A stretch of DNA of 64,000 bases, taken from positions 1-64,000 of the forward strand of contig NZ_CAMAYF010000006.1 in the NCBI RefSeq assembly GCF_945862485.1. Reading direction: 5' to 3'. Shown here in pieces: positions 16,570 to 24,087 of the stretch; the stretch's first letter is position 1, and every line of letters starts with the position of its first letter. The stretch is from Sphingorhabdus sp. EL138. GTDB lineage: Bacteria; Pseudomonadota; Alphaproteobacteria; Sphingomonadales; Sphingomonadaceae. Position numbers and translations under genes: made by a program. The notes beneath the pieces are model-generated. The model searched no databases, had not been told where the DNA came from, and worked only from the letters and a program-made list of their open reading frames with translations.

Positions 16570-17613
16570 ATGTCTATTAGTATAACGCCGACTGGCGACA
16601 ACATACGCAAAGAATTCTATCAAAGAATTGATCCAGAAAATCTTACACCTCTTTGGGAAGTACTGGCCTCACTGGTTCCAGAATCCCCGACGACTTCAGC
16701 CAAGGCACACCTATGGGAATTTTCAACTATTCGCGATTATCTCATGGAAGCCGGCGAGCTTATTACTGCCGAGGAGGCAGAGCGCCGCGTCCTCATTCTT
16801 GAAAATCCGGGACTGCGTGGCCAGTCACAGATCACACAAAGTCTTTATGCTGGCCTACAGCTAATATTGCCTGGCGAAATCGCGCCTGCACACCGTCATA
16901 CGCAATCGGCCTTGAGGCTCGTGGTTTCTGGAGAAGGTGCCTATACGGCCGTCGACGGAGAAAGAACGATCATGCGGCGTGGCGATTTTATAATCACGCC
17001 TGCTTGGACCTATCATGATCATGGCAATGATGGTGATGAGCCAGTTATATGGCTTGATGGTTTGGATATCCCGATTGTTGAAATGCTCGCTGCAGGATTT
17101 CGAGAAGGAGCCCCAGAAAAGGCACAGATTCCAACGCGCCTAATTGGAGATTCGCTGGCGCGTTTCGGGACGAATATGCTGCCGGTAGATTTCGAGGTTG
17201 AGCCAAGCGATCCAACGCGTGTGTTTGTCTACCCATATGAAGAAGCGCGTCGCTCGCTTGAAAAAATAGCTTGTGGCGAATCTGATGTGCATCACGGATT
17301 TAAGTTTCGCTACATCAATCCGGCGACTGGTAGATCACCTATGCCAACCATCGGTGCATTTCTGCAAATGCTGCCCAGTGGATTTGTAACACGTCCCTAC
17401 CGGTCGACGGATTCCACCATATTCCTATGCCTGGAAGGGAGTGGCCGCGCGACAATAGAAGGAAAGGATTATGAATTTGGCGAAAATGACGTTTTTGTGA
17501 TTCCTTCATGGAATACTTTCAAGCTTCACGCGGAGACCGAGACGGTTCTCTTTAGCTACTCTGACCGACCCGTCCAAAAAGCACTCGGATTGTGGCGTGA
17601 ACAACGTCTCTAA
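16570..17613 (+). CDS. Gentisate 1,2-dioxygenase
   Basis: This is a bicupin Fe(II) dioxygenase that opens gentisate (2,5-dihydroxybenzoate) between C1 and C2 to maleylpyruvate. It has 347 residues, the usual length. The iron ligands in the first cupin are His108, His110 (PAHRHTQSALR) and His149 (TYHDHGN). The second cupin lies at about residues 240-340 (FLCLEGSGRATIEG). Its presence with salicylate 5-hydroxylase, maleylpyruvate isomerase and fumarylpyruvate hydrolase genes shows the gentisate route rather than the catechol route. Salicylate 1,2-dioxygenase is a close relative and cannot be fully excluded. Confidence 0.9.
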   Translation: MSISITPTGDNIRKEFYQRIDPENLTPLWEVLASLVPESPTTSAKAHLWEFSTIRDYLMEAGELITAEEAERRVLILENPGLRGQSQITQSLYAGLQLILPGEIAPAHRHTQSALRLVVSGEGAYTAVDGERTIMRRGDFIITPAWTYHDHGNDGDEPVIWLDGLDIPIVEMLAAGFREGAPEKAQIPTRLIGDSLARFGTNMLPVDFEVEPSDPTRVFVYPYEEARRSLEKIACGESDVHHGFKFRYINPATGRSPMPTIGAFLQMLPSGFVTRPYRSTDSTIFLCLEGSGRATIEGKDYEFGENDVFVIPSWNTFKLHAETETVLFSYSDRPVQKALGLWREQRL

Positions 17614-17645
17614 TGCTCTAGAATATAAAAAAGGACGTTGACGAT

Positions 17646-18326
17646 ATGTCTCTACTATTCGATTTACCTGCTACACCGACTTTATCAATCGATGGAAAAA
17701 CTGAGCGATTTCCGGTGCGACGGATTTATTGCGTCGGACGAAACTACGCTGCTCACGCCAGAGAAATGGGGCGGGATGACAAGGAGCCCCCTTTCTTTTT
17801 TATGAAACCCGCCGACGCAGCGGTTGACGCTAATGTTGCGGTGAGCATTCCCTACCCGCCCATGACCAACAATTTCCATTATGAGGTAGAGTTGGTGGCG
17901 GCGATAGGCGCGACGCTGGACAATGCATCTGTTGAAGCAGCACTTGACGGGGTTTTCGGATATGCTGTTGGACTCGACATGACTCGGCGAGATCTGCAGT
18001 TGGAGGCAAGAGAGAAAGGTCGCCCTTGGGAATTGGGTAAATCATTTTCGAAATCGGCACCGATCGGCTCGATAAAGCCGTCCCATTCGCATCCTGACTC
18101 GCAAATTAGGCTCGAAGTCAATGGCGAAGTAAGACAGAAATCAACCACTGGCCTGATGCTGTGGAATGTGGCTGAAGCACTTTCGTTTTTATCGAAATAT
18201 GAAGTGTTACTTCCTGGCGATATCTTGATGACGGGCACGCCGGAGGGCGTGGGCGCGGTCAACCCAGGCGAAGTCATGCACGCGTCAATCGAAGGACTGG
18301 CTGCTATTGAAGTTGAAGTTAAATAA
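17646..18326 (+). CDS. nagK: Fumarylpyruvate hydrolase (NagK type)
   Basis: This enzyme hydrolyses fumarylpyruvate to fumarate and pyruvate, the last step of the gentisate route. It has 226 residues and consists only of the catalytic FAH domain, as NagK does. The start FPVRRIYCVGRNYAAHAREMG and EPPFFFMKPADA are typical of NagK. The metal ligands are Glu80 and Glu82 (YEVELVAAIG) and an Asp in GYAVGLDMTRRD. The marker TGTPEGVG is near the end. An AAAGGA precedes the ATG. It lies 32 bases after gentisate dioxygenase and 15 bases before the NagG-like gene. Confidence 0.9.
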   Translation: MSLLFDLPATPTLSIDGKTERFPVRRIYCVGRNYAAHAREMGRDDKEPPFFFMKPADAAVDANVAVSIPYPPMTNNFHYEVELVAAIGATLDNASVEAALDGVFGYAVGLDMTRRDLQLEAREKGRPWELGKSFSKSAPIGSIKPSHSHPDSQIRLEVNGEVRQKSTTGLMLWNVAEALSFLSKYEVLLPGDILMTGTPEGVGAVNPGEVMHASIEGLAAIEVEVK

Positions 18327-18341
18327 GAAGGATATGGTGAG

Positions 18342-19604
18342 ATGAATTTGAAGAATTCAGATATCTCTAGCATTATTGATTGGAAGCCTGATGAAATGGG
18401 CCGAATTCCGCTGTCGGCATATGTTGACGAAGATATTTACAAGTTAGAACTAGAACGAATTTTCTACAAAAAGCATTGGGGCTATCTGGGGCTGGACGCC
18501 GAAATTCCGAACGTTGGCGATTTCAAGCGGACTGTCATCGGTGAGCGCTCCGTCATTGTGGTGCGCAACAAAGAGGGAGGCGTTTCGGCGTTTGAGAATC
18601 TTTGTGCACACCGGCGGGTCCAATTCTGCCGGGAGCGGGATGGAAATCGTCAGGAGTTTGTCTGCCCGTATCATCAGTGGATGTATGATCTGGAAGGTAA
18701 TTTGCGAGGGTTGCCTTATCGGCGCGGCCTTCGAGTAGACGGTGAATTGCGTGGCGGGATGCCTGCGGATTTCAATATGTCCGAAAATGGCCTGACAAAG
18801 TTAAAGGTAGAATCTCGAAACGGAGTAATTTTCGGGTCATTTGACCACGATATAGAATCATTCGAAGATTATCTCGGTGAGATGATGTTGGGGTATTTCG
18901 ATAGGATATTTAATGGCCGAAAGCTTACTATCCTTGGTTATAATCGTCAGCGAATTCCGGGGAACTGGAAGCTTATGATGGAGAACATCAAAGATCCCTA
19001 CCACGCTGGACTGCTTCACACTTGGTTTGTTACCTTTGGCCTTTGGCGCGCAGACAGCCCGATGTCCCTCAAAATGGATCCCTACAAACGCCATGCTGTC
19101 ATGGCCGGGACCCGTAGTACAGCCAATGTCGAAGCCAGTCTGGTGTCAGGTGTACAAAGTTTCAAAGAAGACATGGTCTTGAAAGATCCAAGCCAAATCG
19201 ACATCGTCCCCGAGGACTGGTGGAACGGACCAACAGCAACAATGATGACCCTATTCCCTGCACTCATCATTCAGCAGCAGGTAAATAGCCTGTCAACCCG
19301 TCATATTCAACCACGCGGTCCGAACTCATTTGATTTCGTATGGACGCATTTCGGCTTTGAGGATGACGATAAAGAAATGACTGCCCGTCGACTCAAGCAA
19401 GCAAATCTTTTCGGACCGTCGGGGTATGTTTCGGCTGATGATGGGGAAGTGCTCGAGTTTTCACAAATGGGTTTTCATACAAATCCATCGAGTACGTCTA
19501 TGGCGAAAATGGGCGGTAACGATACACAGGATGGCGATTGCATTGCAACTGAAACTCTAATCCGGGGTATGTATAAATACTGGCGCGAAGTTATGGAGGT
19601 GTGA
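18342..19604 (+). CDS. nagG: Salicylate 5-hydroxylase large subunit (NagG-like Rieske oxygenase)
   Basis: This 420-residue Rieske oxygenase alpha subunit is predicted to hydroxylate salicylate at C5, giving gentisate. The Rieske ligands are Cys88, His90, Cys108 and His111, with an Arg-Arg after His90 where most relatives have Arg-Gly. The iron site is Asp218, His221 and His226 (IKDPYHAGLLH). The pattern LPYRRGL...GGMP matches NagG and AndAc. It sits between nagK and nagH within the gentisate genes, which supports the salicylate role; anthranilate-type activity is an alternative. Electrons must come from the ferredoxin at 5801 and one of the two reductases. Confidence 0.85.
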   Translation: MNLKNSDISSIIDWKPDEMGRIPLSAYVDEDIYKLELERIFYKKHWGYLGLDAEIPNVGDFKRTVIGERSVIVVRNKEGGVSAFENLCAHRRVQFCRERDGNRQEFVCPYHQWMYDLEGNLRGLPYRRGLRVDGELRGGMPADFNMSENGLTKLKVESRNGVIFGSFDHDIESFEDYLGEMMLGYFDRIFNGRKLTILGYNRQRIPGNWKLMMENIKDPYHAGLLHTWFVTFGLWRADSPMSLKMDPYKRHAVMAGTRSTANVEASLVSGVQSFKEDMVLKDPSQIDIVPEDWWNGPTATMMTLFPALIIQQQVNSLSTRHIQPRGPNSFDFVWTHFGFEDDDKEMTARRLKQANLFGPSGYVSADDGEVLEFSQMGFHTNPSSTSMAKMGGNDTQDGDCIATETLIRGMYKYWREVMEV

Positions 19605-19607
19605 GTT

Positions 19608-20078
19608 ATGAGCCTATTTGATATCAATGAAATTTGCAGGCTCTATTCGAAATATGAGGATTGCATCGATTCGGAAGAGTTTGATAATTGGGTCCATCTG
19701 TTCACCGATGATGCCAACTATAAAGTCATCCCGCGCGAAAATTATGAAAAGGAACTTCCACTAGCTACGCTAGACCTTTCCAGCAAAGGCATGATGCTTG
19801 ACCGAATTCACGGGGTTAGGGAGACAATTTATCACGATCCTTATTATCAACGGCATGTGACAAGTCTTCCCGTTATAAGGCAAGAAGACGACAGCAGCGT
19901 TTTTTGTGAAGCAAATTATGCAGTTTTTCGAACTAAATTGAGCGAACCATCAACTGTATTCAATGTGGGACGATATTTTGATCATATCGTTAAAGAGGGA
20001 GGTGCCTTAAAATTTAAAAGCCGAACCTGTGTCTACGATAGTGAGATGATTCCAAATGCGATCATCTATCCGATCTGA
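19608..20078 (+). CDS. nagH: Salicylate 5-hydroxylase small subunit (NagH-like)
   Basis: This is the beta subunit of the NagG-like oxygenase, 156 residues with the SnoaL-like fold. Marks are the N-terminal EICRLYSKYEDCIDSEEFDNW, LF.DDA.YKV.PRENYE, NVGRYFDHIV, and KSRTCVYDSEMIPN near the end. Its ATG follows the nagG stop by 3 bases, and its GGAGG lies inside the end of nagG, so the pair is probably translationally coupled. It is the same class as the beta subunit at 1478, but the two are clearly diverged. Confidence 0.85.
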   Translation: MSLFDINEICRLYSKYEDCIDSEEFDNWVHLFTDDANYKVIPRENYEKELPLATLDLSSKGMMLDRIHGVRETIYHDPYYQRHVTSLPVIRQEDDSSVFCEANYAVFRTKLSEPSTVFNVGRYFDHIVKEGGALKFKSRTCVYDSEMIPNAIIYPI

Positions 20079-20095
20079 TTGAGGAGACAGTGACA

Positions 20096-20740
20096 GTGAA
20101 GAAGCTTTATGAATTTTTTAGGAGTTCGGCATCCTATCGATTGCGCATTGCACTCAATTTGAAAAATATTAGCTATGAACAGGTTTCAATTGATTTCGCC
20201 ACTAAGGAGCAACTTTCGGACGATTTCACAAATATCAACCCATCAAAACTAGTCCCAGTGCTAGAAGAAGACGATGGATGGCGGCTTAGTCAATCGCTCG
20301 CAATCATTGAGTATCTGGACGAAACACACTTGAATTTTCCTTTGCTGCCGCGAGACGACCCTCGAGCCCGGGGCTATGTTCGTCAATGTGCCTTGATTAT
20401 CGCTTGTGATATTCATCCACTCAACAACCTTCGGATATTGAAATACTTGACTGGTGATCTAGATGTAGATGAGGATGCCAAAACTGCATGGATTAGTCAT
20501 TGGATTTCAGAAGGTTTCACGGCGCTCGAAACGCTAATAAACGAACAGCAACATGCTTTTCAATTTTGTTTTGGTGATACACCTACCTTAGCAGATTGTT
20601 GCTTGATTCCACAGGTTTTCAATGCGCGTCGGTTCAACGTTAATCTCTCCGCTTTTCCGCAGATTAATCGAATAAATAGCGCCTGCCTAGAACTTGACGA
20701 ATTCAAAAGGGCGCACCCAGACATGGTGAGCCAGACGTAG
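20096..20740 (+). CDS. nagL: Maleylpyruvate isomerase, zeta-class glutathione transferase (NagL-like)
   Basis: This glutathione-dependent enzyme isomerises maleylpyruvate to fumarylpyruvate. It has 214 residues with an N-terminal thioredoxin-like domain and an all-helical C-terminal domain. The zeta-class signature SSASYRLRIALNL is at about residues 9-21, followed by NPSKLVPVLEEDDG and the glutathione-contact motif QSLAIIEYLDE. The GTG at 20096 is preferred over the in-frame GTG at 20090, because GAGGAGA at 20081-20087 is then 8 bases away. It is the last gene of the rightward operon. Maleylacetoacetate isomerase is the close alternative; the neighbours favour maleylpyruvate. Confidence 0.88.
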   Translation: MKKLYEFFRSSASYRLRIALNLKNISYEQVSIDFATKEQLSDDFTNINPSKLVPVLEEDDGWRLSQSLAIIEYLDETHLNFPLLPRDDPRARGYVRQCALIIACDIHPLNNLRILKYLTGDLDVDEDAKTAWISHWISEGFTALETLINEQQHAFQFCFGDTPTLADCCLIPQVFNARRFNVNLSAFPQINRINSACLELDEFKRAHPDMVSQT

Positions 20741-20883
20741 GATGATTGAGGGCAAGCTTTAACTCCAAATCATAACTGGACTTGCACCCGTTTTTTCAAA
20801 TTGTTTGAGGGTATTTCTATCGTTAATTCGCTATTGCAGAAAGTTTGGGATGAGAATGTTGTTCGTGATTTGGTAGTTGGAAC

Positions 20884-21217
20884 TGTTCCCCGTCAGCACC
20901 AATGGCACAGATTTGATGTTGTGATTTTAGAAGTGTTTTGGTCTCATCATAGTGACGAAGGAACGAAGATGAGACCAAAACACTCTGGCCATTCAAAGAC
21001 CTCTGCCGAACGTGTCATGAAGGACATTCGGCGCGCAACCCTGCGGCACTTTTCTGCCGAAGACAAGATCAGGATCGTGCTTGAGGGCTTGCGCGGTGAT
21101 GACAGCATATCGGAGCTGTGCCGCAAGGAAGGCATCGCGCAGAGCCTGTATTACTTATGGTCCAAGGAGTTCATGGAAGCTGGTAAGCGGCGTCTGGCGG
21201 GTGATACTGCCCGTGCA
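20884..21217 (+). mobile_element. Truncated IS3-family element (left end and start of orfA)
   Basis: The left inverted repeat starts at 20884 (TGTTCCCCGTCAGCACC) and matches the complement of the IS end at 216-242. OrfA begins at 20969 and loses family similarity after GDTARA, near 21217, so the rest of orfA, all of orfB and the right end are missing. The element reads in the same direction as the copy at the left edge. It separates the catabolic operon from tRNA-Ser and the core genome. The break at about 21217 marks the likely junction between accessory and core DNA. Confidence 0.75.
20932..20984. repeat. 17-base perfect inverted repeat over the orfA start
   Basis: AGTGTTTTGGTCTCATC at 20932-20948 and its exact complement at 20968-20984 flank a 19-base loop that contains the ribosome-binding region of orfA; the ATG (20969-20971) is within the right arm. 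In RNA this would form a strong hairpin that hides the start codon. Such a structure could limit transposase translation when an outside promoter reads into the element. That role is inference; the repeat itself is seen directly. Confidence 0.7.
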
Positions 21218-21247
21218 GGGAACTGTGGGTCCCATCAACCAGATTAG
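20969..21247 (+). pseudogene. IS3-family transposase OrfA, truncated
   Basis: The helix-turn-helix protein of an IS3 element binds its ends and combines with OrfB by frameshift. Here residues 1-83 follow the family, with KDIRRATLRHFSAEDKIRIV, LEGLRGDDSISELCRKEGIAQSLYYLWS and KEFMEAGKRRLAGDTARA. After this the frame reads about nine foreign residues and stops at 21245-21247. The leucine-zipper part and the frameshift site are missing, so it is not functional. The ATG at 20969 is the family start. Confidence 0.8.
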
Positions 21248-21390
21248 GGGGGTGCCACCCCGGTGGGGTCTCGGTTAGCTAAGTTTTTGAAGGGGTGGGG
21301 GGGTGTTGAACCAAGCGCTGCACCTATCGGGTAACGGTTATGGTAACTTATGCATCGATCAGATAAAATTCCCAGAATAACTAGAAAAAC

Positions 21391-21480
21391 TGGCGGAGAC
21401 GGTGGGATTCGAACCCACGATAGAGTCACCCCTATACACACTTTCCAGGCGTGCGCCTTCGACCACTCGGCCACGTCTCC
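21391..21480 (-). tRNA. tRNA-Ser (anticodon GGA)
   Basis: The minus strand reads GGAGACGTGGCCGAGTGG at the 5' end, CTGGAAA in the anticodon loop (GGA), a long variable arm as in class II tRNAs, GGTTCGAATCC in the T arm, and CGTCTCCGCCA at the 3' end. The acceptor stem pairs fully and the CCA is encoded. Its 3' end points toward the accessory island, the usual arrangement when a tRNA gene has served as an integration site, but no integrase or repeat of the tRNA end is visible here. The 170 bases between it and the IS remnant hold only G-rich runs near 21250 and 21290. Confidence 0.95.
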
Positions 21481-21559
21481 GCATTCCCCGTAGGGACGCA
21501 CGCCCCTAGCCGCTCCTTTGCGCTTTCGCAAGGCACAGTGATTTGCCATAACGCTTCAG

Positions 21560-22480
21560 ATGAAAAGATATCTGCCTTTCGTCGCCTACGCCGCTTTATG
21601 CGCAGCCTTCCCGCTTTTGGCGCAGGAAGCCGAAATCTATCCCGCGCCGTCGGAGATCGTCGCTGCGGCCAAGGCGGACGAATGGGTAGCCATTAAATCG
21701 TCTGATTTAATGATTATGGACCTCGCGCCTGATTCGACCGGCAAGCCGCGCCGCGTGGTCATCCAGTTGATGCCTGCACCCTTCAGCCAAGGCTGGGTCG
21801 GCAATATCCGCAAGCTGGCGGCGGCGCGGTGGTGGGACGGCACGAGCATTAACCGTGTGCAGGACAATTATGTCGCGCAATGGGGCGATGCGACTGAGAA
21901 GAAGGCTTTACCCGAAGGGTTGGCGATGGTGCCGGAGAGCGACTATGTCACCGTGTTGCAACCAGCATCAGTCAAGGAAGCGAATTGGGGTCGCCGCGAC
22001 AGCTATGTTGACGCAGCGACAATCATCTACAAAGGTTGGCCGATTGGCCTCAATCAGGACAAAACTGCCGCACCGGTCCACTGCTACGCCATGGTCGGCG
22101 TTGGCCGGAATCTCTCGCCCGATACCGGCAGCGGCGCGGAACTCTATACCGTCATAGGTCACGCACCGCGACACCTTGATCGCAATATCGCGCTGGTTGG
22201 CCGCGTGATTGAAGGCATTGAACATATTTCGAGCCTGCCGCGCGGGACGGGTGCGCTTGGCTTTTACGAAAAAGAAGAGGACCGCGTACCCATCCTATCG
22301 GTGCGGCTCGGCAATGAGGTTCCGGACGCGCCGACCTTTGAATATCTGAATACCGATAGCGCAAGTTTTGCGGCTTATGCCGATGCCCGTGCCAACCGGC
22401 GCGACCCGTTTTTCAATGTGCCGGCGGGCGGCGCGGACATTTGCAATATTCCCGTGCCCATTCGTCGCCAGGCGAAATGA
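21560..22480 (+). CDS. Cyclophilin-type peptidyl-prolyl isomerase, exported
   Basis: The protein has 306 residues with a signal peptide (MKRYLPFVAYAALCAAFPLLAQ, cut near 21). The central part resembles a cyclophilin domain: RWWDGTSINRVQDNYVAQWGD corresponds to the FHRVI..F..QGGD region, and HCYAMVGVGRN and ALVGRVIEGIEHI fit later strands. It is longer than plain cyclophilins, with extra N- and C-terminal parts typical of sphingomonad versions. It probably helps fold periplasmic proteins. Some active-site residues differ, so activity is uncertain. It is the first core gene after tRNA-Ser. Confidence 0.8.
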   Translation: MKRYLPFVAYAALCAAFPLLAQEAEIYPAPSEIVAAAKADEWVAIKSSDLMIMDLAPDSTGKPRRVVIQLMPAPFSQGWVGNIRKLAAARWWDGTSINRVQDNYVAQWGDATEKKALPEGLAMVPESDYVTVLQPASVKEANWGRRDSYVDAATIIYKGWPIGLNQDKTAAPVHCYAMVGVGRNLSPDTGSGAELYTVIGHAPRHLDRNIALVGRVIEGIEHISSLPRGTGALGFYEKEEDRVPILSVRLGNEVPDAPTFEYLNTDSASFAAYADARANRRDPFFNVPAGGADICNIPVPIRRQAK

Positions 22481-22546
22481 GGGCGTGGCTTATTCCGCCA
22501 TCAACCCCGACATGGACCGCCGGCGCATAGGCCAGACGGACGCGCG

Positions 22547-23365
22547 TCAACGCAGTGCGGAAGCCCCGGCGGCAGGCGCTTGGGCAGGTGCCGGCATAGT
22601 TACTGGCAAAATCACAGGGCGGATCAAGGCTATTTGTTCCAAACGATCAAGCGCCCTGCGGGCATCAGCATAGCGTTTCGCGCGGACCAACCATGACTGC
22701 GCGGCAGGGGCACCCGGCATCGCGGCAACCTCCGACATAGCTGCGGACAGATTGCCCGCCTCAACAAGGGCTTGTGCGCGGACCAGGCGTTGTTCCGGGG
22801 TGCGTGTCGACCCATCATCCAGGCGCAGTACGAAAAGCTGAAATAGCTCCCCTTTTAAGGTTTCCCAGGCGCCATTATCGCGATGACCGGAGACCAATAT
22901 GGGTGCTAGTAGGCTCAACTCTGTCTGCAGTTTGTCGATGGTGACGGGCGCTTGCGCTGCAGAAATAATATTCGCAACCGCCTGCGGCTGCGCTGCGCCA
23001 AAACGAAGCCGGAGCTGTTCGGCCAGATATCCCAAGGGTGCGCCGTTATCGAGCGTCCGGCGCACGGCAAATGTCAGCAACAGCCCTTCACCACGCACCG
23101 CGTCGCCCGATATCGCGGGGTCCGTTACATAAACCGGAACCACTTGCCCCTCGACCTGCGTCGTTGTGCCAGCCGAAGGCAAAGGCGCAGCGATATTTTC
23201 TGCTTTTGCCACGTCTTGAGCCGATGGTGCGAGAATACCAACGCTATCCGCCAACCACCATGTCGCCGCCACACCGCCGCTAAAGGCGACCAGAAGAAGA
23301 AGCATGAAATGCTTGAATTTCATCCTGCCAGCCGAAGCGGACTGTGCCGTTGGATAATCGCTCAT
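22547..23365 (-). CDS. Mitofilin/COG4223-like inner membrane protein
   Basis: The protein has 272 residues with a short cytoplasmic N terminus, one membrane segment at about residues 18-40 (FMLLLLVAFSGGVAATWWLA) and a mostly helical periplasmic part with many Ala and Leu. It shows no enzyme motif. Alphaproteobacterial relatives of mitochondrial Mic60 lie just after hemD, and this gene does too: its ATG overlaps the hemD stop (ATGA). On that basis it is probably a membrane-shaping or heme-linked protein. Sequence similarity alone is weak, so the name rests partly on context. Pro-Ala-rich ends are present. Confidence 0.6.
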   Translation of the reverse strand: MSDYPTAQSASAGRMKFKHFMLLLLVAFSGGVAATWWLADSVGILAPSAQDVAKAENIAAPLPSAGTTTQVEGQVVPVYVTDPAISGDAVRGEGLLLTFAVRRTLDNGAPLGYLAEQLRLRFGAAQPQAVANIISAAQAPVTIDKLQTELSLLAPILVSGHRDNGAWETLKGELFQLFVLRLDDGSTRTPEQRLVRAQALVEAGNLSAAMSEVAAMPGAPAAQSWLVRAKRYADARRALDRLEQIALIRPVILPVTMPAPAQAPAAGASALR

Positions 23366-24087
23366 ATCAGTCCTTCAATAGGCGCGCCGCGTTCGTCTTG
23401 GCAATGCGTGGGTGTAAACTGTCCTTGGATGGCTTTCAACAATGCAGCATCATTAGGCGCGTCTGCTATGATCAACGCCCCCCAACTCTCCCCGGCCGCC
23501 TCGGCAATTCCGCTTGAAAATGTTGCGAGCGTCACGTTGGCGCGCGGTACGCCGATGGTAGCACACAGCTCTCCAAAATGCCGGGCAGCGCGCGTCGAAT
23601 GCAGGATTACGACATCGCTTTCGGTTACCTGACGCACAAAGTCGGCTGGAGCGCTGACCGTAGCGCTTCGGTAGACGATTTCAATATCGATATGGACGCC
23701 ATCGATACGCGGAATGGAGCTATGATCCTCGCCTGCCAGCCATAACAGGCGTTGGTGGCCGTCGGCGACTGCAATCCGCATCAGCGCCTCAACGCCCTCA
23801 GATCCGACTTTAGCGACGGGTATGGACAATATGTGCAGTGCGCTGGCAGTGGCACTGCCCACGGCATAAATTGGCTTGCCATGGTCTTGTGTCAGGTATC
23901 CGACTGCAGCGCGCGCAGCATTACCGCTGGTCAGCAATATCGCGTCATAACCATCAGCCGAGGCGCGCTGCACAGGCAGATGCTCAATGGCAAATAACGG
24001 CATGAGAATGGGCTCATGCCCGGCCGCGCGCAAGCGATGCGCAGTTGCATCAGCACCAGGTTGCGGACGGATAATCAAAAGTTTCAC
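23362..24087 (-). CDS. hemD: Uroporphyrinogen-III synthase
   Basis: This enzyme closes and inverts hydroxymethylbilane to uroporphyrinogen III in heme and siroheme synthesis. It has 241 residues in the two-lobed HemD fold, with IIRPQPGADATAHRLRAAGHEP at the start, DAILLTSGNAARA and VILHSTRAARHF at the two conserved loops. HemD proteins are poorly conserved, so the neighbour hemC is strong support: the two overlap by 4 bases (ATGA). The mitofilin-like gene overlaps its end in the same way, giving a three-gene leftward operon. Confidence 0.88.
   Translation of the reverse strand: MKLLIIRPQPGADATAHRLRAAGHEPILMPLFAIEHLPVQRASADGYDAILLTSGNAARAAVGYLTQDHGKPIYAVGSATASALHILSIPVAKVGSEGVEALMRIAVADGHQRLLWLAGEDHSSIPRIDGVHIDIEIVYRSATVSAPADFVRQVTESDVVILHSTRAARHFGELCATIGVPRANVTLATFSSGIAEAAGESWGALIIADAPNDAALLKAIQGQFTPTHCQDERGAPIEGLI

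Noticed and set aside
16570-17613. Reading the cupin protein as salicylate 1,2-dioxygenase, removing the need for salicylate hydroxylase
   Set aside because: Possible by family, but the NagGH-like pair, NagK-like and NagL-like genes around it support gentisate.
243-20883. Target-site duplication flanking the island
   Set aside because: The outer flank of the left IS is outside the window and the right IS has lost its right end, so none can be tested.
20884-21217. One IS3 element split by insertion of the island
   Set aside because: The order is orfB end, island, orfA start. A split single element would give orfA first and orfB last.
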